From contig ML977022.1 of assembly GCA_010015675.1 (NCBI GenBank), forward strand, positions 271,703 through 335,702: a stretch of DNA of 64,000 nt, read 5' to 3'. Shown here piece after piece: positions 34,201-43,985 of the stretch. A program made the position numbers and the translations under genes. Under the pieces are notes generated by a model. It saw nothing but the letters and a program-made list of their open reading frames with translations, was not told the origin of the DNA and ran no database searches. This DNA is from Byssothecium circinans. Its lineage: Eukaryota; Ascomycota; Dothideomycetes; Pleosporales; Massarinaceae. How positions within the stretch are numbered: position 1 is the first letter of the stretch; every line of letters begins with the position of its first letter.

Positions 34201-34722
34201 CACTTCAGCCACTCCCTCCACGAACTCATCCCCATCTTGCGCAAATGCTCTTACAAAATGATGATACGCAAAGTCCCCCAAGTCTCTGTTTGACTCTCTC
34301 TCAATGCGTCCAAATAATTCTCGAAAAGCATCTGAGGCGCCGATGCTATCTAAATCATTGGAAGGCTTTGGATTCTTTCGCGTTACTCGCGCACCCGTAT
34401 TGAGTACTTTAGGCCGCCCAGGTGGAACCACTGGCGACCGAATAATTGCTGTTTCGAGGGATGCAGTCTGCAAATTGTGAAGCTCTCCCCATGGACGGTT
34501 AAAGAGGGCTTGAGTGAAGCTATCGACTGTGGAGGGTACTCCAGCACTGCCACGAGAGGGTTGGGCGGGAAAGACCCATTGGATATCCAGTCTATCTTCA
34601 ACTGGGATTCCGCCGTCACTTGGGGATTCGGAAACTGTGCTTTTTGTCTTTGGCTTCTTCGGGTCCTTGCCTCCTCCTTGTTTCGTCGCTTTGCGTTTGG
34701 TTCCAGCCTTCTTTGGCGGCAT
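25205..34722 (-). CDS. Giant 3,133-residue protein with seven tandem Ulp1-like protease modules
   Basis: Exons 34130-34722, 33207-34067 and 25205-33152 (one 7.9-kb exon) join in frame across introns of 62 and 54 bp. Residues 4-27 are Lys-rich like a nuclear localisation signal. Residues 354-473 form a Lys/Glu coiled coil. From about residue 540 follow seven copies of one module. The clearest copies contain a G.ASV..AID helix, a strand ending in His (HAVLIVIQY or HTFLTVLQEE), a strand ending in Asp-Ser (ISIVDSR), then Q-x5-C in W[TR]CGYH.I.N.W..A.GL, then a closing LDWR.L.AWL.C and VP.DRRF. The order His, Asp, Gln, Cys and the Gln-to-Cys distance of six are those of Ulp1/SENP-type clan CE (C48) cysteine proteases. 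Modules 4, 6 and 7 keep all four residues. SUMO or ubiquitin-like proteolysis is the natural guess, but no substrate is known. The intact frame argues that the gene is used. Confidence 0.85.
25547..26285 (-). repeat. Giant protein module 7, type B, complete tetrad
   Basis: RIHTFLTVLQEE, VYFLDSAPHH and LAQAGDWTCGLHTIMNAW supply all four residues (Cys codon 25796-25798, about residue 2937). After it comes an acidic C-terminal tail. Confidence 0.82.
26849..27505 (-). repeat. Giant protein module 6, type A, complete tetrad
   Basis: NHAVLIVIQYD, ISIVDSRSY and AMQSTNWTCGYHVIFNGW supply all four residues (Cys codon 27083-27085, about residue 2508). Confidence 0.82.
27857..28553 (-). repeat. Giant protein module 5, type B, inactive
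   Basis: PHIFLVVVQEE and VYFLDSRPKH keep His and Asp, but the nucleophile is Ser in VWQSGWN (codon 28087-28089, about residue 2173) and the preceding Gln is Ala. Confidence 0.78.
28992..29766 (-). repeat. Giant protein module 4, type B, complete tetrad
   Basis: THIFLAVVQEE, ASILDSLE and AQQDNGWRCGYHTILNAW supply His, Asp, Gln and Cys (Cys codon 29225-29227, about residue 1794). Confidence 0.8.
30271..30952 (-). repeat. Giant protein module 3, type A, Cys to Ser
   Basis: His (NHMVLIVIQY), Asp (ISVMDSRPY) and Gln (CAIQSEGWTSG) are in place; the nucleophile is Ser (codon 30527-30529, about residue 1360). Confidence 0.78.
31460..32080 (-). repeat. Giant protein module 2, type A, inactive
   Basis: His in GHSFLVVVQ and Asp in IAVFDSAPW are kept, but the nucleophile position is Thr (WQTGYY; codon at 31682-31684, about residue 975) and the Gln six residues before it is Ala. 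Confidence 0.75.
32438..32960 (-). repeat. Giant protein module 1, degenerate
   Basis: Recognisable by the AWALALGL helix near 32645-32680 and the closing LDWKLIFAFLKCW...VPEDDRRF block. Where other modules have Q-x5-C it reads DIEISFRLMV, so neither Gln nor Cys is present. His is kept in DTHLAIIQ, near residue 563. Confidence 0.65.
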
Positions 34723-35520
34723 CGTCGCACCTACTAAGATATAAGCAAGTTCAGGGACGAATTCTTACCGTTTCAATCGAGAAGCATAGAACAGCACACG
34801 AAATTCAAAAAAAAATTGTAATTGGTGAAAGGGCATGAGTGTTGACCGTGAATACGCAGGGCAGTATCTTCGGCTGGAGTAATTCGCTTTGTTGCGATGC
34901 ATGGACAACGAAGCGTGCCGGAAACGGAACCTGGGAAGCAAGCGTGAAAAGCGAACGTCAACATCATATTTCCAAAGGGCAAAAGTACAAAACAACATCT
35001 CGTGCTAAAGAAAGAAAATGTATAATAATCCGCAAACGTCGATGGCGTCCGGTGAGGCTTGTATAGGCTTGGCTCTACCACGATGGCCACATGGTGTAGT
35101 GCTCCCTTCATCCTCTTCCAAGACTTCTATTACTGACAGCTTCAGTCCTACCAACTTTTAGGGCTGGCGCTTCCCTCGGGTGTAATTGTTCGATGCCTTA
35201 TAGAAAGGCTGCATCGTCCAATCTCATTCCGGTTCGGAAGCTCCGAGTGTCTTGGCAGACACGCTGGAATGTCACCAAACGGGACATTCCTATGACGGCA
35301 ATCCATCCGCTCTTATCCGTCCTGTCGGGGCCTTGCAGAGAAACCGAAGTTTGGGGCATGTTCCCTCTGTGTCGTATTTGATAGTAACATCGTGTTCTGG
35401 GACAGAGGCGCAGCAAGTCCGCGACGTTTCTCCCCGCATTGGCAGTTCAGTGTATTCAGAGGCTCTCGATTACGTCCGGATCGTTAATGGTTGTAGGTTC
35501 TCTCGGCGTCGCGCACATCT
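34723..35520. other. Intergenic, 0.8 kb, promoter side of giant gene
   Basis: Holds the promoter and 5' UTR of the giant gene and the 3' UTR of the bZIP gene, both on the minus strand. Open frames here are short and without signature. No repeat was found. Confidence 0.45.
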
Positions 35521-36485
35521 TCATCCCCTTTGCGAGCTTGTGTATCTATCCATCGCATTGAACACTCCTGAGTGACGGTTCATCTCGTAGCTCTGACCTG
35601 GCACACGATAACACATTGGATTAATGAATCCAGAACCGAAGTCTGACCTCATTGTTCGTATAATAGTCGCAGCGTCCTCACACGATGATGTGGTCGCGAT
35701 GTATTGACTTGCAGGCTCGGTCACGTATTGCGCTTCGGTGGAGTATGACCAAGCTCTGTTATTGAATGATGATTGATCGTACATCGTGTATTGTTGGTAC
35801 TCTTCGCTCTTGATCTCAGGTGTGGGTGGCATCGGCGAGTTGTAATATGGCGAGCCTTGACACCCAGGCGGTGTGTCCATGCTTGACACAATCGAGTGAG
35901 GGCTCGGAGGGTCGTTAGTTGCGAGCGGAGCATTCGAGCGTGGCGCTGGGATAACGAGTGGGGGCACTGACGGCAAGTGCGAAGCATTCAGCCCAGCGAG
36001 CGACGAGTGTCGACTAGATGGTGAGTTAGTACACAATAGCCCATCGCACGCGATTCTACGATCGAGCATCGCACTGAGTGATGGTGCTGCAGATATGTGA
36101 TCGTATGAACGGTCACTCGCACCGCCCATGGCAGCAACGATTTCGTTATCGGACACTCCTCGTTCGTGTAAGATGGACCGTAGCTTTCTGTTCTCGTCGA
36201 GGACTCTGCGAGCGGCATTTTGGATCTCGGCGGAGGCTTCGATGCCCATTTGTTCGCAGTTGCGTAGCTTTGTTTCCAACTCGTTGAGATACTCTTTCCT
36301 TCGTGCTCGCGATCTTCCTAGGTAGACGTTAGCCTAACTCAGCCTGAAGAAATGGCAAAGGTTTCTGAGCATGACTCACGCTGGTTGTCTCGAATCCGAG
36401 CTAAGTTCTGTGTTTTCTGAACCACCAGTCAGACGCTTGTCTCCGATAATACGAGAGATTGTGCGCTTGCCTTGGAATCACTCAT
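35521..36485 (-). CDS. bZIP transcription factor
   Basis: Three exons: 36471-36485 (15 nt, MSDSK), 36380-36416 and 35521-36317, giving 282 residues. The spliced N-terminus places a canonical basic region at residues 9-28 (NLARIRDNQRRSRARRKEYL, with Asn16 and Arg24 in the N-x7-R signature), followed by a leucine-zipper-like helix and ENRKLRSILHERGVSDNEI. The remainder is Ser/Pro-rich with a typical activation-region composition. A nuclear DNA-binding regulator is sure; its targets are unknown. The first intron starts with GC (AAG|GCAAGC) and ends CAG, a GC-AG intron; no GT donor gives an ATG-led frame as neatly. An upstream exon ending before GTATGA at about 36480 is an alternative. The FAR-17a gene is divergent from it, 714 bp away. 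Confidence 0.85.
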
Positions 36486-37199
36486 ACCGAAGGGTCCCGG
36501 TCCAGTGGACGAAAGTGAAAAGTGGGGAGTGAGTTGATTAGTAGGAGGTCGCGAAGACTAAGAAACCAACTGCGGAACCTTGAGTACTAGAAGATGGTAG
36601 TTGTCAAAGTACAAGACGTTGGAGCTCGTTGCTATCATGCCAGCGGTGCGGTCATAGTGGCTACATATTTGCTCCGGGCGATCTCGAAGGATGTAGCGAC
36701 CAGGTCAGTTAGGGAAATGGACGCCTCAGACATTTGCAACTTGCAGGGGCTCTGAAGGCGTCAGTGAGCCTTACTCGCTCCCTCCTTTGTCTGAGCAACC
36801 CCGACCCCGTCCTTGTCCCCCGTCCGAGTAGACGCGGGAGCAGAACGGGGGGTTCGTGCATGGGAGCGTAGACAGTTTCTTCTAGTGCCGGCGCTACGAC
36901 TCTGACAAATCCTGTTTTTATGATGTTTTGAAACGTTTTGAAAAGTTAGCGTGAGAGTTAAGCGCGGTCATGTGTCGCCCCAAATCGGACGTGCACATGC
37001 CGACGGCGTTTCAGCTCGGAGATTTGCTGCCAGACTCAACACCAAGGCAAGCAATGCGTTGGCGTTGCTGCGCCGTGAGACAAACGCCGCCTTACGCTAA
37101 GCCTCTCGCCCTTGGAAACGAAACACCTGTCTACAAGAGCTCGCAAATGCCGTCTGTACCCACACGATCGCACCTCCATCGATAACCAATACCAAAACC
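36486..37199. promoter_or_regulatory. Divergent promoter, bZIP / FAR-17a-like
   Basis: A 714-bp head-to-head intergenic region. A 71-codon frame at 36970-37185 has no signature. No clear TATA or other element was found. Confidence 0.4.
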
Positions 37200-38085
37200 A
37201 TGGTTATCTTCAACCGCTCAGCTCCGCGAGCTGAATTCGACCCGACATACCGATTTACGACTTCGTGGATTCTCCCTACATCTGTGCTCTTTTTCATTCG
37301 GGCAGCGCTGTCGATATACGCTTTCACAACACTTTTCTTTATTCTGGCCTGGCATGGCACTCACAACAACCTTCTCGAAGCGAGACAGTCGTTCTCCTAC
37401 TTCACGGTATTGACGTATTGGGGGCTTGCATTCTACTATGGTTTCGCCGCACTTCACACCGGTAGCTACTGGCGGACTGGCACACCTCTGCTCGCCCGAT
37501 GGCCAAAGTTTCTCCAGGTGTCACATAGCTTGTTCTACTCCACCATTGTCATATATCCCTTCATTGTAACCGGTAGGTACCTTTGAATCGCTGTCGCAAG
37601 ACCGTGCTGACTTGACCATGTTAGTCGTCTTCTGGGCTCTCCTCGCGCCTGAAAATGGCTTCCCCTCCATTTTCGCAACGTGGTCCAACACCTCGCAACA
37701 CGCCATGAATTCGGCGTACGCGCTCTTCGAAATCATAATCCCTCGAACCGAACCGCTGCCATTCCTCCACCTCATAGCCGTCATCATCATCCTAGCAATG
37801 TACCTAGGTCTGGCGTATGTCACACATATTACCCAAGGCTTCTATACATACGACTTCCTCAACCTGCAGACAAACTCCTCAGGGAAAGTTGCGGCATACA
37901 TTGTTGGGATTTTGGCAGCGGCGGTCATCATCTTCCTCATCGTGAGGTACCTGATAATGCTCCGCGTGTGGGTGACGGAAAAGAAGATGGGCAAGATGGG
38001 TAAATTCTCAGCTCGGCGTCCAGGACGAGTAAGGATGGATGAAGAAGAAGGAAAGTACCCAATGTACACTGTGACAGCAAGGTAG
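37200..38085 (+). CDS. FAR-17a/AIG1-like membrane protein
   Basis: Exons 37200-37572 and 37625-38085, phase 1, with a 52-bp intron whose acceptor is GTTAG, give 277 residues. Six or so hydrophobic segments are visible. The start (FDPTYRFTTSWILPTS) and the central STIVIYPFIVT-VVFWALLAP region, together with SNTSQHAMNSAYALFEII and MYLGLAYVTHITQGFYTYDFL, match the fungal FAR-17a/AIG1 family. His in QHAMN and the later HITQGFYTYDFL segment correspond to the Thr/His catalytic positions proposed for AIG1/ADTRP hydrolases of fatty-acid esters of hydroxy fatty acids. Hydrolase function is known for the human members and only inferred here. The C-terminus is basic and ends in the cytosol or lumen (side not determined). 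Confidence 0.82.
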
Positions 38086-41040
38086 TGCGTCTTGTGTCAT
38101 CTTATTCTACATTGATCACCCTTGTTTTTTTACTGTTACTCATGTGCTTTGGATACCCACCCCCACGTTAATAACAATGCGCTAAATTTCCCGTGTTCTC
38201 TACTTGCTCCCTCACGTTTTTCTTGGATACTACATTCCGATCCTTTGCCACTATCCCGTCACTGCCCGTCCCTTTTTCTGCGTGTCTGCGAGCAAACCTC
38301 CGACGTTTGAGCGTGAAGGACGCAATGGCCATTGGCCCCTAGGTAACCAGCCACCCACACGGGAGATGCGTGTGTGCGCCAGGCTACTGTTTGATCCTTG
38401 TGAAAATGGCCACGCCTTTTGCAACATCTTATGATTGCTTGCTTTTCCTTTCTTGCTGCTGCAGCTGCAGTCCTGCACACCAACCAGGAACCACCATTTC
38501 TCATCAATGATCGACGACCTCGAAAGGCCCCTGGTTTCCTCCATAATAGACTCGGGGTGTACTAGGAAACGCCACGAATCGTTGCAAAGCCCCCTCGAGC
38601 GTTATGCCCCCATTGGTACGAGGCGTATTCTCACGGCGGTGTGAGTTCCGCGTCTCTTTCGCCTACGGATACATCATTTACCACATTGTGGCTGTCGGCT
38701 GATGAAGTGGGTGGCAGATGCATGGTCGTAACGGCTCAGATCATTGGGCTATTATCCGCTCTGTTCAAGCCTACTTCTTGGTAGGAAGATTCGAATCAGT
38801 ACAAGAAGCGCACGGTGCGTATAGAAGCTTAGCGACTGACTCTATCTTTGTCTACGTATAACGGTTTTCCAGGCTCAAGACAGACGCCGCACACCGTAAT
38901 CGCTTCCTTGGGACTCAGTTCGAGTGTCGCAGCCCAGGGTTTCCTTGCACTGTCTAGAATGCGTAAACTTCACTAGCTCCCTTCGAAAGAAATGAGAGCT
39001 GAGAGTCATGTGTCAGGACTGCAGAATGTAGTCAGAGATAGAGTTTATGCGTCGCCCACCACGCTGAATACCAACTGCGCGATTTTTGTCCATTCCCACG
39101 AGGCATACGTACTTTTACAATCAGAGCTTCTATATTAAACAAAAGCCTTTCTCCGATTGTCAACGCAGAGCTGTCTTGTCACCGAAATTCTTTCACGCCC
39201 AGAACCTTTGGTTACAAGGTTCTGTTTAGTGACGACCCTCTTGATACTGAAACGCGACAATGGTGAGGAAGTCTGCCCGAGCACTGCCCCTCGAGAGCTG
39301 TGCTCCGATCTTCGCGATCGTATCTCTTGATGGCAGTGCATTGAAAGCCTTCAATGCAGCCAAGTACTCATGCCTGCTGGTTATCCCCTGTCCCTATCCC
39401 ACAATTACGCCGTACCTTACCATCCCAAGGACGTCTTCTGCATCCGCTATAGACGATTACAATATTTCTGTACCTATTCCTTACTCCTAGCCCCCAAATA
39501 CATGACTTAAATTAGTATCAACTTTGCTACCAGTTGACAGCTTAGTCTTTAGGTCCACCACCCTCCTGCGGGCTTGGCTTACCAACCTAGGTAAATGTCC
39601 ATGCGTGTTCCCGCCTTTCTGTTCGGATCGTCGAAGGTATACCCACTCCGATGGCGACAGCTCCCCACAAACCACTCTAGTTTGACATCGGGCATCTACC
39701 CTTGCGATGCTTGAAGATTGGGCAAGCCAATGTACCCCTCGCAGTGGGCTGTGTGTTGGTAAAGGGCTTTGAAACGCTTTCTTAGGCTGTTTCATGTGTA
39801 CTGCCCACGTATACTTTGCCAAAATAACACCAATACCGTTTCGAGAGGTACCATAGTATGCAAGCGGGGATCCACAACGTTAAGAAAAAGGAAATAAAAC
39901 ATACATTGTCATGCACTTGTATATAGTAGCATACACCACGAGAAGAGCATACGAACTCCCATCTAACGCAGCATTCTCAAGATCTTAACGTCAGTATCAT
40001 ACGCACTTTGCACTCTCATATCCATCCATCCTTTTCCGGTTAGCTCCATTCTCTATTTCAAGGTTCCGTGAGTAACTCTTCCCCTGGTTTCAGCTTCAGT
40101 AGTCTTCTCGCAGGATACGCGGGGTTTGGTGGCCTGAATCACAACGTCGCCGACTTCTTCTACACTAAAACCACTGAATTCTTCGGACAGCGTAGGGACA
40201 GTCCTCGACGGCCCCCACCTATGCTTCTTCGCCCTAGAATAACCGGTGAATTTTTAAAGCATCATACGGAGGTATTACTAGGTTACATGGATCCAGAATA
40301 CTTTCTATCTACTTATGCCACTTGAATTCAAAAAAAACTGTAGGGTCCTCGGGATCCCCGAAATATCACCCCATACGGCAGGTAGGCAATGGCAGGGCTT
40401 TCAAGCGGAGATTTTCAATGTCCTGCGCATAGAAGACCTCGGGATTGTCGTTCACGTGAATTTCTTACTTCGATTTATAGGCAGCTGCAGTAAAATTACG
40501 GAAAAGGGGTAGAGGTATGAAGGTGGCTGGGATACCGGATCTGTGTCGAACGCGGTTTGAAGTTGCGGACGTGGGGTTTGGCTGCAGGATGCAATGATGG
40601 GGGTGGTTGGTTGGTCCGGCGACAGATGGAGGCCAATGGGTGGATATGACGTCGTTTATATTCGGGCTTGCATAGCGTGGAGTGAATCAAATGCGAATCA
40701 ACGGGGTTTGTCGTCAAACGTATGCGGGTGGTGTTTGATCGGTGTGATGAAAACGGTAACAACAAGGGCCCTAAATGGACTTTGTCGTGTCTACACAGCC
40801 CTTAAGCTGTTTACGTATTGTCCAACAATGACGATTGGTTCTACCACCATGAGTTTTATTCTTGGATTGATCCACAAGGCGGCTCTGGCACATTTCATTC
40901 ACAGGTTTCTTATCGATAACAGTTCAGTAAAGTACATATACCGGTAGCCGAGGCAACGACTAGTACACCAATATCCACACATTTCAAAGCTCAGCGATAC
41001 ATCAACAATTCACTACACAAAACGATTCTCCGACGCCAGT
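38086..41040. other. Intergenic, 2.95 kb without recognised gene
   Basis: No family or splice-joined gene could be found. The open frame at 40068-40325 begins with GTG, not ATG, and its 85 codons have no signature. An antisense frame at 39487-39822 is equally unconvincing. CTGCAGCTGCAG near 38459 is a short palindrome. The last 150 bp carry the promoter of the TFC7-like gene. Confidence 0.4.
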
Positions 41041-42397
41041 ATGATAGAGGTGATCTACATAATACGACATGCCGTACGTCTCACTACCCGTCAAAAACCC
41101 CGCCTCCCACCAGTACCCAATACCCAGCCCCATACGCCGTCAACGTTGCAACCCTGCAACGCACATGCATTGTTACATCCACTCCCTCTCCATCCTTCAA
41201 ATCCTCCTTCGAAGCCATCTGAAACTAACACAACAGTGCGGCGCAGTTCCGCGCCAATTGGGTAGTCAATGCACAAACCGGCGAATACACAGCGTCAACA
41301 CGGACACCAACGGGCATCCCGACAGACCCGCCACTTGCGGCGAAAGGTGTCGAGCAATCCAAGGAGCTCGCCGCACATCTGTGTCAACTTGATCCCCCCA
41401 TCGAGAGGGTATATTCGAGTCCTTTTTATCGATGTTTGCAGACGCTGAAGCCGACTACGGAGCGCTTGTTTAGAGAGGGGAAGGCAGGTGGGAAAATTAA
41501 GATCGATAGGGGAATTGGGTACGTATGCTCATGACTCTATCCAAAATGATAGTCTCGGAGTATGGAAGAGTTGGTTTGGTGATGATGTGGAAGTCTGGTA
41601 GTGTTTTGGGGAGATGTACGGAACTTTGCTAACGCTGTGATTGTAGTGAATTCTTCGGCCGTGCCTCTTTTACCCATCCAGAACCGCCAACTCTCGCACT
41701 CCTAGCCGCTCACTTCACCAACCTAGACCAAGACTATCAATCTCTCCATATCCCCGCGCCAAAGGGCGAACTAATCGTCGAGCTACACGAGCGTGTCAAC
41801 CGTGCAATCACCCGCATCATTAACGACCTCGATAACGACCCCGAGCAGCCAAAGACCGTACTCATTTGCACGCATGCAGCGACCATGATCGCGCTTGGCC
41901 GCGTGCTCACAGGAAACATGCCCGAAGATCCCGATGAGGATGACTTCCAGTGCTACACCGCTTCACTGTCGAAGTTTGTGAGGAAGAGCGACGACGCTCA
42001 GAAGGGAGTTGTGGGGAATTGGGAGTGTGAGCTCAATTCCGAGACGAATTATTTGTCTGGAGGTGCGGAAAGAGGATGGTGAGTTATCCATATTTACTAC
42101 TCGCGTTATGGTGTGCCTTCCCTTATACTTGGTTCCCAGGATCTTCGCGGAGCATAGGGTCGACGAGCTGGATGCAGAGTTCGAGAAGTCTGGATGGTCG
42201 CTACCCGAAGGGGTTTCCTTCATGTCTTTCATCAATTCTTAGACCGACAAGACTTGTACACCTTCATCGACTTCCATTCTCCTTGACCGAGAGCTATATG
42301 ACTAATGTGCCTGCTCTATAGGAAGTTCAACGGCGAGGAGAGCTTTATTGCATTTCCCGACGCCCAGCTTGATGATAAGGAGTCGGCAAAGTTATGA
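41041..42397 (+). CDS. Histidine-phosphatase family protein, TFC7-like
   Basis: Exons 41041-41073, 41247-41518, 41647-42078 and 42322-42397 give 270 residues. Exon 1 encodes only MIEVIYIIRHA. After the 173-bp intron the protein continues FRANW and later TPTGIPTDPPLAAKGVEQSKELA and ERVYSSPFYRCLQT. This is the pattern of phosphoglycerate-mutase-like proteins related to yeast Tfc7 (RHG-RSNW, then D.PLAEHG, then ASPF.R..QT). Tfc7/tau55 is part of RNA polymerase III factor TFIIIC. The catalytic-type His of RHA and of CTHAATM are present, but the usual Gly of RHG is Ala. The 42078 junction plus exon 4 yields GWKFNGEESF, as expected for the family ending. A second acceptor at about 42139 would give another C-terminus of about 33 residues. 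Paralogs without TFIIIC function are common in fungi. Confidence 0.78.
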
Positions 42398-43069
42398 GAG
42401 ATAGGAGGCTATGAGGCTTTTCCGTGTAAATTCAGGTGCGGCAGGCACTTGACCAGCGAGGAAAGAGATCCTCATCATTTTGTACCCAGGTACTTCACCA
42501 TTTCCATCTTATATCAGTCAAGTCCATTCGTCACTGTCTGACAAGGCTACACAGATCTCTTCGATCAACTAGACCAGACACCCTACAGACTTTCAGTATT
42601 ATGCATTCTCATTCAAGGTCAATCTGTGCTCATCTTCAGATCATGTGGTGTCGATTTGCTGCGCCTTTGTCTGCTCTCCTTCCTTAGAATTACAATCTGC
42701 ATAATTGCCCTCCATAGTGATCACTCACCCCAGATGAATGTTGCAGACCATCGAGAGCAGCAATATTTGCGAAGCTTTCAGCGATAAATACAAATCCAAG
42801 ATGCAAGCATAATTCCGTAGGAACTGCATAAAAGCGAGCACTGAATTAATATTGTAGGAGCCATCGTTATTCATCGTAGTACCAAGTGGACCTTCCCCCC
42901 GGAAATAAAGTCGAAGGTTTGGCGGTTCGCCAGACAGATTGTGATTACCGATGCTCCAACTTCGACCTTAAAACTACACGAATTCCCCGCGTCGAAGCCT
43001 AGTAACTTTAGAAAAACCCAGTTGTTCATCATCCGAAGACCTGACAATCATTGCGATTACGACGTCAAA
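42398..43069. other. Intergenic, 0.67 kb
   Basis: 3' UTR of the TFC7-like gene and promoter of the tautomerase gene. Nothing else is recognised. Part of it, at 42941-43069, is open upstream of the tautomerase ATG but is led only by a GTG. Confidence 0.45.
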
Positions 43070-43679
43070 ATGCCACACTATGAAATCTTCCACACAACGC
43101 CCCTCGCCCGCTCCCAACGCACTCAACTCGCCTCTGCAATCACAAATCTGTACTGCACCACATTCTCCGCCCCCTCAATCTTTGTGAATATCACATTCCA
43201 CTACTACGACGCGGAGAAGGCGGAGGAAAAGGGACATGTAAAGACTTCGTTCGTCGGTGGGGAAGAAGTACGTCACATCACATGATCCAAACATCACGCC
43301 CTATCAACTCAACGTCTCCGTCCTCATTAACAGCCTCATCCTAACCATCCCCAAGGTCAAGCACACAAATTCCATATCCGCGCACCTCCGGCCCCGCGAG
43401 AACTCGCGACCCAAATACCTCGACATCATCAATTCCCTCTCCAATCTCTGGAACGACATCGTGAAGCCCGAGGAACCAGGTTGGCTGTTCGATCCGAAAG
43501 CGCTTGATAAGGTCTTTATTATGGGGGATATTGATGCTGGGGTGGAGCAGGGATTTGTTCTACCGGTTGCGGGACCAGATGGGGATGGCAAGTGGCTGGA
43601 GGACAATATGGAGGCTTTTAAGAGGAGGGCGGATGCTGGGGATGAGAGTATGAGGAGGTTGGTGGAAGATGTGGGGTAG
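43070..43679 (+). CDS. Tautomerase, cis-CaaD-like
   Basis: Exons 43070-43267 and 43356-43679, phase 0; the 88-bp intron has the branch site CCTAACC and ends CCCAAG. The protein has 173 residues. After removal of Met the N-terminus is Pro (MPHYEIFHTTPL), the catalytic base of the tautomerase superfamily. The sequence continues with RTQLASAITNLYCTTFSAPSIFV, typical of fungal proteins with a cis-3-chloroacrylic acid dehalogenase-like fold. Later segments are ISAHLRPRENS, in the region that carries the substrate-binding Arg residues in cis-CaaD, and WNDIVKPEEPGWLFDPKALDKVFIMGDI. Reaction unknown; many fungal relatives have no demonstrated substrate. The N-terminal Pro decided the start codon over an upstream in-frame extension. 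Confidence 0.85.
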
Positions 43680-43985
43680 GTAGGAAGGTAAGAGAGAGGT
43701 TGGTTAGTTGGGGGGATAAGTTGCTCCTTCTGCTTCTATTTACACCCTCAACACGTGCTAAGCACATTGCCCAGGTGCGTCTCGATAACACCAGACGCTG
43801 CATTTTCTCGCGCATTTTTGGGCCGAACCTCACGCAGCCATTCCCCACCTACCGTTCTCCCCTCACCATTCGCCTCAAGTCCTGGCAATGCCATTCCTAA
43901 CCGCATGTTCATATTTTGCCTCTTGCGTCCCTCTCGATCACGACACTCCCGTATCGTGTCATAGCCCATGCCTGCACCATGGGTC
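43680..43985. other. Intergenic, 0.3 kb
   Basis: Short space between the tautomerase stop and the next start. Nothing recognised. Confidence 0.5.

Noticed and set aside
40068..40325. 85-codon open frame in the 38-41 kb gap
   Set aside because: It begins with GTG and has no ATG-led upstream exon that I could join; no recognisable domain.
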